This document shows positions 38,288 through 50,600 of a DNA stretch of 64,000 bases, piece after piece. The DNA is from Dasyornis broadbenti. Its lineage: Eukaryota > Chordata > Aves > Passeriformes > Dasyornithidae. The DNA lies in assembly GCA_013397935.1 (NCBI GenBank), contig VZRN01000758.1:39560-103559 (forward strand), read 5' to 3'. A program made the translations under genes and the position numbers. Numbering within the stretch: the stretch's first letter is position 1; each line of letters opens with the position of its first letter. The notes under the pieces were generated by a model. It searched no databases. It saw only the letters and a list, made by a program, of their open reading frames with translations, and was not told the DNA's origin.

Positions 38288-38934
38288 TTTGGGAGATGTC
38301 ATTGGTCTTTCATCTTTGCTGTATTTAATGTGCAGAGTAGAAACAGGAGCCTGTGACACACTTGTAATACTTCTGGGTTCATTTGTGTTAGCCGTGGAAG
38401 GGCTCTGCTTGGCACCCATGTCAGCTGGCACCCCTGTCTTTGAACACTAAACAGCAGCATTAAATCAACTTGTCAAACACAAACAGTTCTCCCCAAGCCA
38501 TTACCTACCAAGATGGGGAAGAGGAATCCCAGTCTAGCAAGTTACTTGTTTCTCTGCTAAAAACCCGTTTGCATTCAGGACCTGTCTCGAATGGTGTTGC
38601 TGCTGCAGTCCCTAGAAAATTTGCAAATTGTAGCACACACTGAAATTTTGTGGCCTCTCAACTGCCAGCATGTGAAAGTTATAAAGGATGCCAATACACT
38701 GGAAGCAGGAGGCTGTCAGTGGCTTATGTAAACACTTTTGGGCTTAAACTCATCAGCGCTGTGGTTCTGGGTGTCTGGCATAGCACCTACACATAGAATT
38801 GCAAAGCCAGCCCAGAGCTCCAGTGCAGTGCCCGAGAGAATGTGCTCTGCACCACCGTGTGTGCACTGCCGTGGCTGCCAAACCTCACAGCCTGAGACTG
38901 TGCTTCAGCTGGCATGTAGCAGACACAATAGCCG

Positions 38935-40010
38935 TAGAATCATAGATTTGTTTAGATATGAAATGACCTTTAAGTTCATTGAGTCAAACCATTAATCCAG
39001 CATTGCCAAGCCCAGCACTAAACCAGGTCTATAAGCATCACATCTAAATCTACATACCGCCAGAGATGGTGACTCTACCACTTCCTGGACAGCCAGTTTC
39101 AGTGCTCAACAACCCTTTTCATGAAGGAAATGTTCATAATATCCAACTTAAGCCACCCCTGGCACAGTTTAGGGATGTTTCCTCTTGGCCTAAGTCTTGT
39201 TACATGGGAGAAGAGGCTGACCACTGCCTTGCTACCGCCTCCTTTCAGGTTGCTGTAGAGTGATAGGGTCTCCCTTGAGCATCATTTTCTCCAGGCTGAA
39301 CATCCCCAACTCCCTGAACTGCTCCTCATCAGACCTGTGCATCAGACTGTTCCCCACCTTTGCTCACCTTCTCTGGACACACTCCAGCACCTCAGTGTCT
39401 TTCATTTAGTGAAGTGCCCAAAACTGAACCCAAGATTTGAGGGGCAGCCTCACCAGTGCCCAGTACAGGGTGACAATGTCTTTCTTGGTCCTTCTGGCCA
39501 CACCATTTTTGATAAACGCCAGGATGTCATTGGCCTTTCTGGCCACCTGGGGCACAGCTGGCTCATGTTCAGCCACTGTCAACCAGCACCCCCAGGTTGT
39601 TTTCCCTGGGCCACTTTCCAGCCTCTCTGTCCCCAGCCTGTAGAACTGCTTGAAGTTGTTGTGACCAAAGAGCAGGACCTGGTACTTCTCTTGTTGAACC
39701 TCATCAAACTGTCCTCAGCCCATTGATCCAGCCTGTCCAGATCCCTCTGTAGAGCCTTCCCACCCTCAGCAGATCAACACGCCTGCCCAACTTAGTGTCA
39801 CTTGCAAACTGTCAGAGGGTGCATTTGATCCCCTCGTCCAGATCATGGATAAAGATTGTAAACAGGTCTGTCCCCAACACTGAGCCCTGGGGAGCAGCAC
39901 TTGTGACTGGCTACGAGCTGGATATAACTCCATTCACCTCCACTCTCTGGCCCTGGCCATCCAGCTGGTTTTGGGCAGCAAAGAGTGCACCTGCCCATGA
40001 ACAGACAATG
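38935..40010 (-). mobile_element. CR1 LINE fragment, minus orientation, about 1.1 kb
   Basis: The left end reads TAGAATCATAG, the reverse of a CR1 tail. The minus strand continues through CR1 3' UTR and the end of the ORF2 region; on the plus strand one sees CTGAACATCCCCAACTCCCT, ACACTCCAGCACCTCAGTGT and CACTGAGCCCTGGGGAGCAG. Frames are broken. This is the longest CR1 copy here. Its right edge is approximate. Confidence 0.9.
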
Positions 40011-41286
40011 TCTTCACTGTGTGCTTTTCAGGTGGTCTGCCCAGGTGCCCAAATACCTACAACACCTGAAGAGTGCAGACATGCTTGTGGAACACATTCT
40101 CTCACATAGTTTCATTTGACAGGCATGTGGTTCATGTATGGCAAGGCCTCTCTGAACCAAAACACAGTAAGGTGGGATTTTGGAAAGATCCACTTCAAAA
40201 TTCATTCCTCATCCAACCCATAGTGTACCATATAGACACACCTTAATGCTCTCTTTTGACTATATGAGGTGGTCACAGACTGATTTTTGTAGGGATGTAA
40301 CTTTTCTGCTCTTTTCCATTCTGCCCACATGCTGCCTGCACTATTTTATCTGAGGGTAATGAGATTTATCATCACGTAACTGCAGTAAAAATTAATTTCA
40401 CAGGCACAGCAGAGAGGGGTGGTTACAGATTCTACATTACATAGCACATGAGCAGAAACACCAAATTATCATCTTGCTTAATTGATGACTGACACAAATA
40501 GATCCTCTTCCCTCAAGAGGTGTAAAATATAGTTGTAGCTCGAGTCAAAGAGCCATCTGACTAATCTAAGACTTAATTTTGACATCTGACCTATGTGCTG
40601 GCATTTTGTAAAACTGAAGGCTTTACCAAAGCCCTGCCCATGGAGACTGCGGTCAGCATTAGTGGATACAGAGCTTCAGGGCATGGTTCAAGACTTTTAT
40701 CCTGCAGCTATTTAGAGCTGTTCATTTTAGTAAATCAAAACTAGTTCATGTGTGTATAGGTGGTTATGGCACTTCTCTGATCCCATTACTAGCAAGCACA
40801 ATATTGCCCAGTCATATTTGTCTTTAAATATCAAATCAGGCCCAAAAGGTGACGTGCCTCTTGTGCTAGGTTCTTTGATATGTCAGTTCCCTTTCAGCAG
40901 ATATGTGAGTATGAGAGTTTACTCAGAGTAAACTCAGAGTTTGTGTTTATGTCCTCTGCCAGTTTGATAAGGCACTGAGAATTTAATATTATGATTCAGT
41001 TGCCTTCCTTGCAGTGCAAACACATAACGATGGAGCTTGACTAACTCTGGCATTATGATTTACTGCAGAAATATAAAAAAGTCCGAAGGTTTACTGATTT
41101 ATTGCAGTAGTTGGATATAAACTATAAAAGGTCTGTATTGTTTTACAAATGCATTAGACAATAGTTAAGGACTTTACCTAAATAGTGACAGAAACATTTG
41201 CAGTCCACATGGGTATATAATCACGTAAGTCTCAATAGTTAAAATCCAGAAAGTGTAAACTTACCATTTCCATCTCTGTTTAGAGA

Positions 41287-41517
41287 AACATAGAATCATA
41301 TGGAAGGATGGATCATTTGGAAGGAACCTGAAAGATTGTGTAGTTCCAACTCCCTTGCCATGAGCAATGACTGGAGGTACACCTTCCAGTAGACCAGGTT
41401 GCTCAAAGCCCATCTGACCTGGCCATGAACACTTCCAGGGATGGGGCTTCTCTGGGCAGCCTGCTCCAGTGCCTCACCACCCCACTATAAAGAATTCTTC
41501 CTAATATCTAGCCTCAA
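41287..41517 (-). mobile_element. CR1 LINE 3' fragment, minus orientation
   Basis: It starts ACATAGAATCATATGGAAGG and ends near AATTCTTCCTAATATCTAGC, the reverse complement of the CR1 3' end. The middle has GCTTCTCTGGGCAGCCTGCT, typical of CR1. Confidence 0.9.
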
Positions 41518-42525
41518 TATTTTAGTCTTTTAATTTGAAGTATTTTTAGATTTGGCATGCATGGGACAGAACATTTCTGATACTTCAAATGCATGTGGGT
41601 CACTAGGTGAATGTGGAAGGAAATAAGGAAAAAGGTAGAGCCAAGGCTAATTCCAGGTTTTGAATTTGAAAAATGACCAAGGCTGGCTGATGAGACTGTA
41701 CTGTCTCAGAGCAATTCAGTCAGAGTAGTACACTGACTCAAACCAGGCGGTGCAGAAGAATGAGCAAGGGGCTCGGAAAACACAAAAATGATCATCTTGC
41801 TGAGAGGCTTCTTAACTTAATGCTCCTTAATACAGAGTGTATAAAAGTGTAGGTATGCTGAACAACACTATCTAGCCACAGTACTCCCAAGAGTTCCCTT
41901 TCACTATCTCTCAATAAAAATGTTGATATTTGCAAGTATGACTTCCCTGTTTATTGAAGTGTAAATATGTTTCATCCATGTACAAGATGGCAGTATGAGG
42001 CAGGAAGAGTGAAAGGAGTGCATGATAGCACAGAAGATATTTAAAAACAGCAAGATGAGGCAGGATCTGGTTTACATTATCTTGGAAAGTTTATGCATGC
42101 TGGTGATGCTGCTAAATAATTTTTGGAAGAAGATAAAACAATGTTTAAAGAGGAAATCTTGAAAAAAGGCAGAAACTTAATATGTTCAGTGAAAACTCGA
42201 TTTTACACAGAAAATCTCTTCCTGATGCTAAAAGAAGTACATGTTCTTTTTGTCAGAGTTTGATGTCATGACTATCAAACTGGAAGTACACAAAATCCAG
42301 GCAAACAGTAAACTTTGTGCTAGCTGAGAAAAGAAAGAAATCTTTGCAATGAAACTAGAGAACAATATGTAAAAACCTGTTATGATGTCTTTTTTGTTCT
42401 GCTTTAATTATTCATAGCTATCTTGAAGAATTTGAAGGTCTTTACAAATCCTTTACACTAACTGGATGCAATGTGCTGAGAACTACTTTGAATCCACTGT
42501 GGCTTTACACAGGGACAGCTTATCC

Positions 42526-42530
<5 letters not shown>

Positions 42531-42584
<54 letters not shown>

Positions 42585-42605
42585 AGAAAAAAGAAAAAAA
42601 AAAAA
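42531..42605. repeat. Poly(A) tract: 51 uninterrupted A, then A/G-rich
   Basis: 42531-42581 is all A, followed by a short (GA)n and a second A-rich stretch to 42605. It may be the tail of an old retrocopy or a homopolymer expansion. The upstream 60 bp match nothing that I recognise. Confidence 0.85.
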
Positions 42606-45600
42606 GCAAAATCAGGAATAGGTCTACAACAGAAAACTCTTCTTTCCTGTTTCATCTTCCCTAGCCATGAACAATTTGTTCACCTCTTCAGTTAAGCTGA
42701 TTTGAAAACTGTTATCATTTCTTTGCTCAGTTTTGTTTTCGGTAGACTAAACAACCCCAATTCCGTGTATCTTTCCACATGGGTCAAGTATTAGAGCAGG
42801 CGTCATCTCGATGTATAGTTTTCAGTTGAAATATTATTTTTCTCCTTACACATGAGTAGAAGCTACAGATAAGCACATTTCGTAATTTCTTGCCCTTTTT
42901 TTTTTTTTCTGTTATTCTTAAGTTGTTCAAGTGACATAAGGCTATTGTGACAAAAGTTATGTAGCCCATTCAAAGAATATGTTTAGGCTATCCTGTGTTT
43001 GTAATATGGTGCACAGGACATGTTGCATTTTAGAGCTAGCAGACGTTATTTTGTCTTGAAGTGACCAAGCTTTTAAAAGAATAATTTGCTACTGTTTGAC
43101 AGTCTTCATTTTAAGTAATAGTGTCCGTAATGAGATGTTTCATTGGCTCTTATGGGCTCTTTAGAATTTAAAATGGGTACAGAAGAGAGAGCTATTGAGC
43201 ATATAGAATCTGACAGATTTTGATTTCTAGTAGTACTAGCACTGGCAGTAATTCTAGCACTTCCCTTCAGCACTATGGCTTGATATGAGTTATGATTTAT
43301 TGTAGTGATACAGAAATACTTCATATCCAGATTGCTCTAGTATATCATGTTATACAGGTAAAAGAATTCTGGCCCTGATACACATAATAATGCTTTATGG
43401 TTCTGTAGGCAATTTCATTGATGTTAACTGCTTGACAGCTGCCAAGATAAAATTTGGAGTAAGCACTGTGTCCTGCAAGGCTTCTGTAACTGCGCTTTTA
43501 TTTTCTCACTTTGAAATGGGTTTTTGATTCTCAAAGCTGAATCACTGAAAGCATGTCATCCCTTCCATACAGTGATCTTTGTCCATACAGTTTCACACTG
43601 CCATCGTGTTACTTGTCTTGTTTATTTAATGTACCATTGGCAGAATAAAATCATAGGTTTAAAGCCACACTTTAATCCCATAAAGACGAAGAAATACCCC
43701 ACTACGTTTTATATACCAGCTGAATTATGAAATGGTTAAAAGCGATAAAAGATCAGAGTCATTGTGACCTGACATATGATTCTAAGATGCCACAGTTAAG
43801 AAAAAAAACAACTTAAGGTCCGCAAATTGTGAGTCACTGTATATGGCCCTTATGAATAATGAAGAAAGAGGTTTATGGGAAGTTTTGTTTGTGTTTTTTT
43901 GTCTTTTCCTTTATGTGACTTCAGAAAGATGGAGTGTATCGTATGTGCTGTCTCTTCTATTAAACCACTTGTAAAATGGCTTAGACTGCTCCTGTCATCT
44001 GGTGCACTTATGCAAAATAAATGTGTCCTATGCTCCGGATAAGTGTCTTCCTTCTGGTGAATAGTTTTTAAGCTTTTTAAATTTTGTATCCAAACACGAT
44101 TTGAAGTGTCACCCTTTCCACTCTAATGGTCAAAGCATTTATTTAGGTGATACCAGCAATGTGTTTTCAAAATAGTGCAGCTGGAGCCAGAACCATTTTG
44201 AGCCTATATGTTTACAGGATATCAGAGCTATCTGTAATTGCACATCTCATTTAGCACATAGTCATTCATTTAAATTCTGTTTTTCCTAGCATCTGTGGTT
44301 GCATAAGATCCCTTAGGGGAAAACTGAAAAACTTGCAATAAAGCCTAGCTGTGAGGAAATCTATTGTAAGATTTCTTTGTTTCCAAGGCAAAAAAGCTAA
44401 AACTTAGAAGAAAAAAAACCTGAAACTGCATAGGATCCTAATTTTTTCTTTTCTTTCACCAATTATTACTTCCAATTCTAGTAAGCTGTTGATTCCGGTT
44501 CTCCAAACACTATTGCATATCCCTTAATTATGGCTGTGGTCTCTCTTCCTTGGAACTACTTAGGTAAGTATATAGGTGTTTGAAAAGTATGTCTCTTTCA
44601 ACAAATTTACGTTCCAGTAATTGATACTTTCAGCCTGATAATGCCCAGAGGTGCAAATCAGAATATAAAATGTGTGTCTCTAGGTTCTTCAGAAGAAAAG
44701 AGAATTCCTTCCTCAAATATGTACATGGGAAACTGAAAAAGTAACATTGCCTCACATGCCTATGGTGAAGAATAGATACAGATTTGTTCTTTTCCTGTGA
44801 GATTTCCAATTATTATTTTAGTTGTTCTTAGTGGAGGATGGAAGCAAGGGAAGGGTAGGGAAAGAAGGAAGTAAGAAGTGTGAAACAGTGAAAGTTTGTT
44901 AATTGTCTAGGAGGTAAATGGCAACTCAGGAGTAACATTCAGATGACAACAAACATAATCAGCTTTGCTAAAACATGTGAATGGGTTTGGCCCTCACCTT
45001 CCAAATACCAGATGAGGTTGTAGTAATCAAAAAGGGAGAAGGAAACTTGAACCGGTTCAAAAGGAAAGTGACAATGACAAGTACCAGAATTTTTTCCTTT
45101 ACAAACCATAAGGAAAGCATCAAATATTTAGAGTGATTTTGTATGAACACTGGTAATTTTAGAGAAGACCTGACTATCTAGAACAAGGGAGACAGCTGCT
45201 GCCAGGAGGTTTTAAATGGAGAAAAATATGTTGGTGGTTTGTTTCAAGATGAGTGAAAGGTGAGAGGATACATGATATTTCTCTCTCCAACTCACTGGAG
45301 CCTGCTGTGCTGACAGAAGTACAAAGCTAGCCTCATTAGTACAGGAAATATGGGTTAGAAGATACAGGGGAAAAGGATATGTGTAATTTCAGTGTCCCTG
45401 AAGTTCTGCATTGTTATTACCGTGTTAAAAGTAGTGCCTGATCAAGGACCTCATCTATCTAGTTTCTTTCTAATTTCTATTCTGTAAGATTCAGTGTTTG
45501 TGAAAAGATTTGTGTATTAATTTGCTGACAGATTACACTATGTAAAAAAAAGATATTTTAATCTACCTTAAGAAAGATTTGTGTCCATTTCTTCACCTCT

Positions 45601-46028
45601 GTATTTACTTTAACTTTGATTAGGATTTTATTCTTATGCATATACAGGTAAGCGTATATACTTGACTTAGATACAACCCTATTTGTTGCATGTTCTAGAT
45701 CTTTACGAAAATACACACTAAAGTAAACAAAGTATTTTATTAGAGCTGTAATATTCTTCTTGGGGATCTTGCCAGAGATCAGATTTCTAAGAAATACCTC
45801 CCACGATCCTTTGTCAGTATGAAATAATTTTGTATACATTTTTGTACCTTAAACCTGTGCAATAGCTAGAGGAACTCTGCCAACATTGTGTAAGGAAAAA
45901 GGAAAGGACAATAGTCCTTCTTACAAGGTGAGCATTAAATGGTCAGCTGTTAGCAAATAGTAGCTTTTTTTTTAACAATGTTAGAGTCAGTCACTGGTAA
46001 AATTCTCTACACTGATCCTCGTTAAGAA

Positions 46029-46080
46029 TTCCTATGTCACAGTAAAATGTAATGTTCCTGTTTCACAGGAAAATGTAATG
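46029..46080. repeat. Imperfect 26-bp tandem duplication
   Basis: Units 46029-46054 and 46055-46080 align with 3 mismatches in 26 positions; both contain TCACAG and end AAAATGTAATG. Confidence 0.85.
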
Positions 46081-46459
46081 ACTTCTCGTACTTGAAATAA
46101 AAAGTGATGTTCTTATGAGCATGAAACAATAACTCTGCATGTATTGACATTTTAGTGGCATTTTTTGTCAAATAAACACCATTGAAACTATTCTTTTTTT
46201 TCTCACCATTGTCTATGCTAAGTTGATTCTCTCTTTTCTAAGTGATTTTTTCAATAAAAATCCTACTCTCAAGTGCTTTGTAATTTCTATGTTTTCTACC
46301 CAGCAACTTATCACAGGAGTCACCCTTACATTTCATCATTGTAGTGCTTGAAATGAATGGTAGCATGAGAGTGCTATTTTTGAGAAAGAAGTCCTAAATA
46401 ATTTGGAAATAATTCTGATTCGCAGTTTTAGAGAGCTGCACTGATGGCAGCAGGACCTA

Positions 46460-46892
46460 TTTGTGGTGAGATGGCCTTGGATGGATACAAGATGCCCACC
46501 AAGCTGCTCTGTCACTCCTCAACAGGATGAGGGGGTAGACAATGAGATGGAGAAAACACCCATGGGTTAAGAAGAAGGAAGTTTAATAAAATAAAAGCAA
46601 CGGTTGTGCATGGAAGCAAGGGAAAGCAAAAGATTTACTGTCTACTTCCCATCTGCAGGTGATATCCAGCCACTTCCCAGGAATCAGGGCTTCAGTACAC
46701 CTACCAGTTGCTGGGGTGAGGGAGGAATGTTAGGGAGACAGTGCTGATGCTGTGCCAGGGCTGCTCAGCAGTAGCAAAGCACCACTATTTTACCAGCACA
46801 GTCTCTTCAGTCACTGATGCACAGCACAGCACAGCAAGGTGAGCTGCTGTGGGGAAAAGAACCCATCCCAGACAGACCCAACACACCTCTGT
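46460..46892. mobile_element. Avian ERVL-like LTR remnant
   Basis: Segments resemble a common avian ERVL-type LTR: CACCAAGCTGCTCTGTCACT near the left, AACAGGATGAGGGG, CCAGCCACTTCCCAGGAATC in the middle and AGCTGCTGTGGGGAAAAGAA then CCCATCCCAGACAG at the right. The match is from memory of the family, so exact boundaries and orientation are uncertain. No retroviral protein-coding region is visible next to it, so it looks like a decayed solo LTR. Confidence 0.65.
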
Positions 46893-47486
46893 ATTTGCAG
46901 TTCTTATGTTCAGAAGTACAGGAAGGATCTCAGCATTGAATTCCCATTATCAAAAGAGGAAGCAGGAGGTCTGACATGAAAAATTGGCGGTTTTAAACAC
47001 CTTGTTCACTTTTGGGGGAAAAGTAACTTTCAGCCATGTTGGAGCTTTTCAGTGCTGCTTTTAGACTTTACAGTTAAGCTAGTGAAAAAGACTAGTGTTT
47101 TAATGATTTTTTTTAAAGTGTCAGCAACCCCCTAAGCCCTGAAGACTGCACAAAGCATTTTAAAACAAGAATTTCTTACAAAATACTTAGAATATGCATA
47201 ATGCATGGAAATGCAATTGTCTGGAATGAATATTTGCTCATAATGCTGTCACTTCTCAATATTTAATTTGTCAGAAACTGACACTGATGGCATGTTTACC
47301 ACTTTCCATTTGTGTCCTTTGTATTTCCTATGAAGCAAGACTGCTAAGCCTTAAGTGTAAGTATTTTTTCTTAGTATATTGTCATTAAATGTTTTACTGA
47401 TTTTTGATTTTGTCACCCATTGATATGAAGGACTGTAAGAAAAAAGTGGGAACAGTCTGGGAAATTTCAATTGGTCAGAGTAAAAA

Positions 47487-47608
47487 GAGCAAGTTTCTGA
47501 GCGACCTGGTGTGGTCAAAGATGTCTCTGCTTGTGGCAGGCAGTTGGACTAGCTGACCTTTGAAGACCCCTTCCAATCCAAACTATTCTATGATTCTATG
47601 ATTCTATG
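47487..47608 (+). mobile_element. Short CR1 3' end with three 8-bp tail repeats
   Basis: Only the last 120 bp of a CR1 remain: GGCAGTTGGACTAGCTGACC, CCCCTTCCAATCC, then three perfect ATTCTATG units at 47585-47608. The tail gives the orientation clearly. Confidence 0.93.
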
Positions 47609-50600
47609 AAAATGATGAAATTTATGATTGCAAGCAAATAAACCTGGAATTAATAGCTCAAAGATCAGATGTGTTAGTAGCATTTTACTGTGAAATGCTT
47701 CCAGAAATATAACTTAACATTGTATTTTATGTGCCAAAATACTTAGTGTAATTGTTAACACCATTAAAAGCATTGTTTCTCCTTCAGGCTTTAGATTGCT
47801 TATACTTTGCTGGATGCCATATTTTCTCTGTGTCTGGAGGCATACATTAATATCACAATGTTTTGGATGGCATATCCCACAGTTTTGGTTGACAAACTAT
47901 AATTTGGATGGTGAAAGAGATTGGAGAGTCCCCCTTATTTAATCCATTAAATTCTAGATAATCTTCATTAGAGGCCCCAAAGGCTTACATTGATTATTGG
48001 TTTTCAGTTCTAAATAGACCTTGGTGGATTTAAATGTAATCCCACAAAAGCTACCTGGAAGCTGACTTATTTTTATGTCATTTTTACATATCTTAAAATA
48101 CAGTCCTGGTTTCTAGCAGAAGCAGCATCAGAGTAGAAATAAAGCAGATGTTCCTCTGATTGTATCTAAGAATATGTCAATGGTATTCTTAGAAATAGAG
48201 AAATTTTGGCTTGGCAAACCAGTGGTGGCATTTTTGTTCTCATTAAAACATCAGATTGATACAGTCCATGTACTGCTTTGTTCCAAAATGTTCAGGCTTC
48301 TTTAAACATTAGCATTCTTATGATTTCATTGGTATTGCAGGCTTCTAGGAAATTCACATTTTACAGATCTCTTCCTTCACATCTTTCCTTCCATCAACCT
48401 GACAAGTGAGGAAAAAAGTCAGCCCTAAGACTGCCAGTTGTAGCTGCTGCTGAAGACAAGGGATTACAATGAATTACTTAAAATTCAGTTCCAGGAAAGC
48501 TTTTTCCTATTTGAGACTTTGTTTCTCTCCCCATTGACAGAAAAGCCAGGACTTTTTTAGACTTAGCAGTGTCCTGCGTCAAAATTCTCTAACTTCAGAC
48601 AACGTAGTCAGGGAAGAGACAGCTTTATATGTATCTCTTTGTAGAAGACCTCAGTAGTGTTGTAAATCCAGAGTATATTCACAACTGTTGTGCTTATACA
48701 TTGCTATAAAAGCAGATGGATATATCATGTGACATGCAAACTACTGTTTTCACACTTAGGACACCAATCTGTAAATTTGAACCAGTAAATCGTCCTGAAC
48801 ATGAAGACAAAGTTGGTACTTGTTTCATAAACACATTGGCTATGTATATTATGGCTAATGCAGCAAGTGTTCCCCTAAGGGATAAACAATGTCATCCACA
48901 GCTAAAGTGTTGTCTTTTAATGGCATGGTTCATAAATTATAATGTCATTAAAAAATTAAATTCAAACTATTTACAAAAGCAGAATAAGTTCACAGCAAAA
49001 GTGAGTGAAATGTAAATTAGAAGTTGGATCTTTATTCTGCCTCTTTAGCATCAGTGTAAACTCAGTTCTATCAAAGCGGTGTTTGCCTCTGTCAGAGTAG
49101 GATACTCCAGAGCACAGGAACAGAGCACTGGTGAAGTGTTCCAGCAGGAGTGTCCTTGTTGGCTGACCTTCTCTTCTTTCTGTCTTCTGTCTGTGAGGCT
49201 TCCCCATTAATTGCATTTTCTGTCTGAGTAGGATTTTTACATTTGCTGGTGTAAGATTTATATATTTGGCAGCCTTTAAAGATCAACTTGGCTAAGGATA
49301 TTTTTCTATTGAGACTAAGAGTGTTCATATGTGGTCTGTTGTGCCAAAATATATGAGTGGTAGAAGAGACATTACACAGCTATGATCTGATTAAATGAAG
49401 CTTATCCATAGCTGTGTCTGTCTTACCAGTTCAAAGATAGAGGTGTGATTCATGCTTCTTCCTTCAGACCTCGAATAGGACAGATACCATCACAAGTCGT
49501 ATTTAGCCATGAACTGAATAAGAAAAATTGTGAGGTGTCCCCGTCCTGATTTCTGGAGGGAAATAAGATGACCATGGCTTTCAGACCAAATAAATAGAAA
49601 GAATTCCTCTGTGAAAGGTGGAATAGGAACAGACCATCTGTGAAGAACAGCTAAGAAGACAGGCACAAGTTTATACTGTGGCATACTTCTCTTCTTTCCC
49701 CACTGATTTTTTCAGAGATTTACAAAAAAATTACCTCATATGTCTACTTTATTGCTACACACACACATCAGTGGTTCAGTTGCAGATTCCATCTGTATTT
49801 TCCAGAAGCTGGGAGAGAAAATGGTGGGCCCCCTCTGAAGCAGCTTCCAGCAGTACAATGATAACTGGATTCTACTGCCTCCTCTATAAAGACATCAGGA
49901 TGCTGACAAGAAAGTTTCTGTGCAACTAGCTCATCCTGAATCACAGTAAGGTCAGAACTGTGCTGTGAGATGTTGCTTTGACTACCTGTCTGAGATACTG
50001 TTTGCAGGAGTATACAGAGCTCTGTGTCACTCAATGAAGCCTTGGCAACCTGTCTGAAACTGGATAACGAGATAGCGTCAGTATCTACTGCTGCTTTATT
50101 TAACAGTTATCTTGCCTGGAAACTTTGTCTCTCCCTGCTGGGCAAGGGCCTGATAAAGCAAACAGTGAATTTTGCTGAGATCTTGAACAATCTCATCTGC
50201 TTCAGTTAAAGCTGACTATCTGAGGCTTTGAGGAGACTATCAGTCACTGAGCTCCTATCCAGTTTTGCATCTACTTTTTCAGCAGAATCATCTTCAAAGT
50301 CATGAATTTTCTTGAGTGAGTGGAATGAGGTAGAAAGTAGTTATCTTTCCCTAAACTTCTGCCTGTATCACCTGCTAATGTTGCTTTCATGTGTCTACCT
50401 AGCAGTAATGTCAGCAAGACAAGTAAATTTAACAGAAAGTATATTTTCAAAGTATCTTCATAGGCATGCAGAATTGCAAAAGCTAAAGTGATGCCTTGTG
50501 ACGGAAAGCAGTGGGAAACACCAAAATAAACCAAGTTTTTGGCATGAGCAATCCTGGCCACTATGAGTAGTATCACTTGCTGTCACTAATATTATGCAGG

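Noticed and set aside
39337..39726. 129-residue plus-strand frame
   Set aside because: Lies inside a minus-oriented CR1 fragment, so it is antisense repeat sequence.
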